Assembly: GCA_024291935.2 (NCBI GenBank) | Contig: CM044321.1 | Span: 57,096,985 to 57,160,984, forward strand | From: Okapia johnstoni | Taxonomy: Eukaryota > Chordata > Mammalia > Artiodactyla > Giraffidae | Direction of reading: 5' to 3' | Length of the DNA stretch: 64,000 bases | In this document: positions 59,295 to 64,000 of the stretch, piece after piece | Position numbering within the stretch: position 1 is the first letter of the stretch | Layout of the letters: every line of letters starts with the position of its first letter | Program-made: the position numbers and the translations under genes | The notes under the pieces: model-generated | Seen by the model: the letters and a program-made list of their open reading frames with translations, nothing else | Database searches by the model: none | Told to the model about the DNA's origin: nothing

Positions 59295-59372
59295 TTTGGA
59301 AATGCAAAGAACACCACGAAAAAGTAACCCCGATGAAGAGGTGAATATGATTCTTCCACAGACTCCAGTTAG
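59295..59372 (+). CDS. RB1: RB1 exon 11, residues 352-377
   Basis: 78 nt. Codes SLEMQRTPRKSNPDEEVNMI and LPQTPV. It has the two linker CDK sites T358-P (human T356) and T375-P (human T373). Phosphorylation of the latter docks the N-terminal domain on the pocket in human pRB, so both key threonines are kept although neighbouring residues differ. Donor gtatga; 2 nt of an Arg codon carried over. Confidence 0.97.
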
Positions 59373-61864
<2,492 letters not shown>

Positions 61865-62134
61865 TGAAACACTTTATTATGATATCTTGGCAAACAAATT
61901 TGAAATTAGAAGTTAAAATACTGTTTTTTTAAACACCCATTTCCGAATAAGTTGTCTGTTATCTTATTTCTTGCTTCTCTTTTTAACTCTCCAAATTAGA
62001 TATTAGTAGTAGTACTGTTTTATTTGGACAATGTTATTTTCAGATTTTCTCATGTGTACTGTTTGTCTTGCTCACCATTCTTTCTTGCAGCTTAGACCTC
62101 CCTTCCATTATTATTTTCTTCTTTCTTCAGCTAC

Positions 62135-62600
62135 ATCTTTTTTTTTAATTGGAGGATAATTGCTTTACAATGTTGTGTTGATTTTTGCTGAACAGCAATG
62201 TGAGTCAGTCATAACTATATGGCTATCGCCTCCCTCTTGAGCCTCCACGCCCTGATACATCTTTTAATAATTCCTTTAGTGAGGGTTAGTTTGATATGAG
62301 TTTACAAGCTTTTTGTTTTATTTCTTGTCTTAAAATATCTTTATTCTTACTTTTTGTGAGGCCGTTTACCTAGATCTTCTATTTTAGGTTAACCTTTACT
62401 TTCCCTTAGTAGTTTGAAGGTATTACCTTACTGCTTCCTGACTCTCTTTGTTGCTAGTAAGAAGTTTTCTGTCAGTTCAGCTGTTGTTTCTTTATAGTTA
62501 ATCTGTCTTTTCCTTCTGCTGTTAAGATACTTTCTTTGAATGTGACATTAGATAGGATTTAATATTTGTCATATCTCTGCAGTCTTTTTTATTTAGCCCA
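62135..62600 (-). mobile_element. LINE-1 derived sequence, antisense
   Basis: ttttttaattggaggataat, tgctttacaatgttgtgttg and ctatcgcctccctcttgagc are the complement of an L1 3' UTR (62135-62260). The following ttctgtcagttcagctgttg-containing part (to about 62600) resembles the old L1-like stretch at 25.1 kb. The two may be different elements. Confidence 0.6.
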
Positions 62601-63479
62601 TTTTCATTTATTTTTATTGTATGGCCCTGTGTGCATTACAGTATATACTCCTGATAGACCCTAAGTTTGATATCTGAAAGGCACCTGCTACCCTCCCCCC
62701 CTTAAAAAAAGGGAGCGAGAAAGAAAGAGAATGAAAACTAGTGTCTGTATTCCATTTTTGTTCCTTTTCTCCTTTAAAATTAGAGGAGGCTTGGGACCCA
62801 CTGAAATGCTCATCTGTGGAAGCTGGATGAGGCTTAAAGAGTTATTAAAGTTTGGCTTATCCAGTAACTGTGTGCTTTGTTTGGTTAACATTCTATTTAA
62901 TATCATAAGCTGCCCATGGTTTTGTTGTTGTTTTTGTTGTCTTCTTGCTTGTATTCCCCCCAGGGATTAACAAAGTATTTTTCTGTCATCATATTCATAA
63001 CTGTGTTGGCTCAGAACTGATTTTCTTTGTCCAATTTGCATAAAGTTGTTTTTATTTCTGGGTAATTTGTAGCACAGGAATAGTTCCCAAACGTAGGTAC
63101 TCAGTTACTTAGAACTCGTAGAAGGGATCATGATACAAGTAAGAAGAACGATAATCTCTGTTTCCTTAAATATTGATTTTAGTATTTCCTCCAACATTTG
63201 GGGTATGTAGGACCTCTTTTTTATTTTAAACAATTTCTGTTGAGCAGAAAATTCTGCCTCAGAAATATTTTCCAGAACTCAGTTTAAAGTTTAACATTAA
63301 ATGGAGTGCAACAGTTTGACTGCAAAGTTTTGCATACACTACAAATTGCCTATCTCAGAGAGGGCATATCTTGAATATCATGAAGTTGTTCTCTGAATTT
63401 GTTTCTTGGTTTCTTTATTTTAAAAATTAATGCCATCTTTCCTTCCTTGTGTAAGTAAAATATTAGAAGCTATAGACAT

Positions 63480-64000
63480 TTTTTTCTTCCAGTTTTATTG
63501 AGATATGATTGACATACTGCTCTGTATAAGTTTATGCATACAGCATAGTGATTTGACTTACATACATCATGAAATGATGACCTCAGTAAGTTTAGTTAAC
63601 ATCCATCATCTCATTTGTATACAAAATAAAAGAAACAGAAGAAAATTCTTTTCCTTGTAACAAGAACTCTTCGGATTTACTCTCTCAACAACTTTCATGT
63701 ATAACATACAGCAGTGTTAATTATATTTATTATATTATGCATTACATCCCTAGTGCTTATTTATCTTATAACTGGAAGTTTGTACCTTTTGACTGCCTTC
63801 ATCCCATTCCCCTTCCCGCCACCCCCTGCCTCTAGTAACTACAAATTTGATCTTTTTTCTATGAGTTTGTTTGTCTTTGAAGTATAATTGACCTACAAGA
63901 CTTGGTTAGTTTCTGGTGCACAGTATAGTGATTCAGTATTTCTGTACATCTCAAAATGATCACCACAGTAAATCTAGTTACCTTTTGTCTCCATACAAAG
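63480..64000 (-). mobile_element. LINE-1 3' UTR, antisense, runs off window
   Basis: tccagttttattgagatatg, tgacttacatacatcatgaa, gttaacatccatcatctcat and tgcctctagtaactacaaat follow the complement of an L1M-type 3' UTR. It continues past the window end (cagtatagtgattcagtatt). Confidence 0.7.

Overview
This is a mammalian nuclear genome window from a ruminant, almost certainly a bovid (cattle or a close relative). The evidence is the density of Bov-tA/Bov-A SINEs, CHR-type artiodactyl tRNA SINEs and BovB (RTE-type) LINEs. The only host gene I can support is RB1, the retinoblastoma tumour suppressor, on the + strand. Its promoter CpG island and exons 1 to 12 are present (ATG at 11193; exon 12 ends at 61852), so the window carries the first 407 codons and stops in intron 12. 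All 12 exons splice with GT..AG in one continuous frame. From exon 2 onward each exon has the length known for human RB1; exon 1 is 6 nt longer, because of a 10-alanine run and a longer proline-rich run.

Layout. 1-10.3 kb is 5' intergenic DNA with no gene: SINEs, two BovB LINE fragments plus a BovB tail, an ancient retroviral pol (integrase) remnant on the - strand, and a mariner-type palindrome. 10.57-11.66 kb is the RB1 CpG island, with the ETS(RBF-1)/ATF/E2F promoter module at 10991-11011. 11.3-14.1 kb is intron 1. 14.2-39.0 kb is the very large intron 2. It holds MaLR LTRs, three BovB pieces, and an 8.5-kb nest of LINE-1 pieces (21.1-29.6 kb) that includes a sense-oriented, GC-rich L1 5' UTR. 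It also holds a second mariner-type palindrome resembling the ruminant miR-2284/2285 precursor family. 39.0-61.9 kb carries exons 3 to 12 with shorter introns. Notable in these are a BovB 5' half joined to a Bov-A SINE tail (intron 4), a BovB fragment with a perfect 14-bp target-site duplication (intron 6) and a Tigger-type DNA transposon relic (intron 10). 61.9-64 kb is the start of intron 12, with LINE-1 3' pieces.

The encoded part of pRB is the intrinsically disordered Ala/Pro N-terminus, the structured N-terminal domain (exons 2/3 to about 10), its internal CDK-site linker (S251/T254), the interdomain linker CDK sites (T358, T375) and the first residues of pocket A. The rest of the pocket and the C-terminal domain lie beyond the window.

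I found no convincing new protein system. The observations most worth a second look are the two miR-2284/2285-like hairpins, the L1 5' UTR in intron 2 as a possible alternative RB1 promoter, the BovB/Bov-A chimera and the inverted BovB pairs that flank exons 3-6. All coordinates come from reading the sequence by eye; repeat family names are family-level calls from remembered consensus features, not from a database search.
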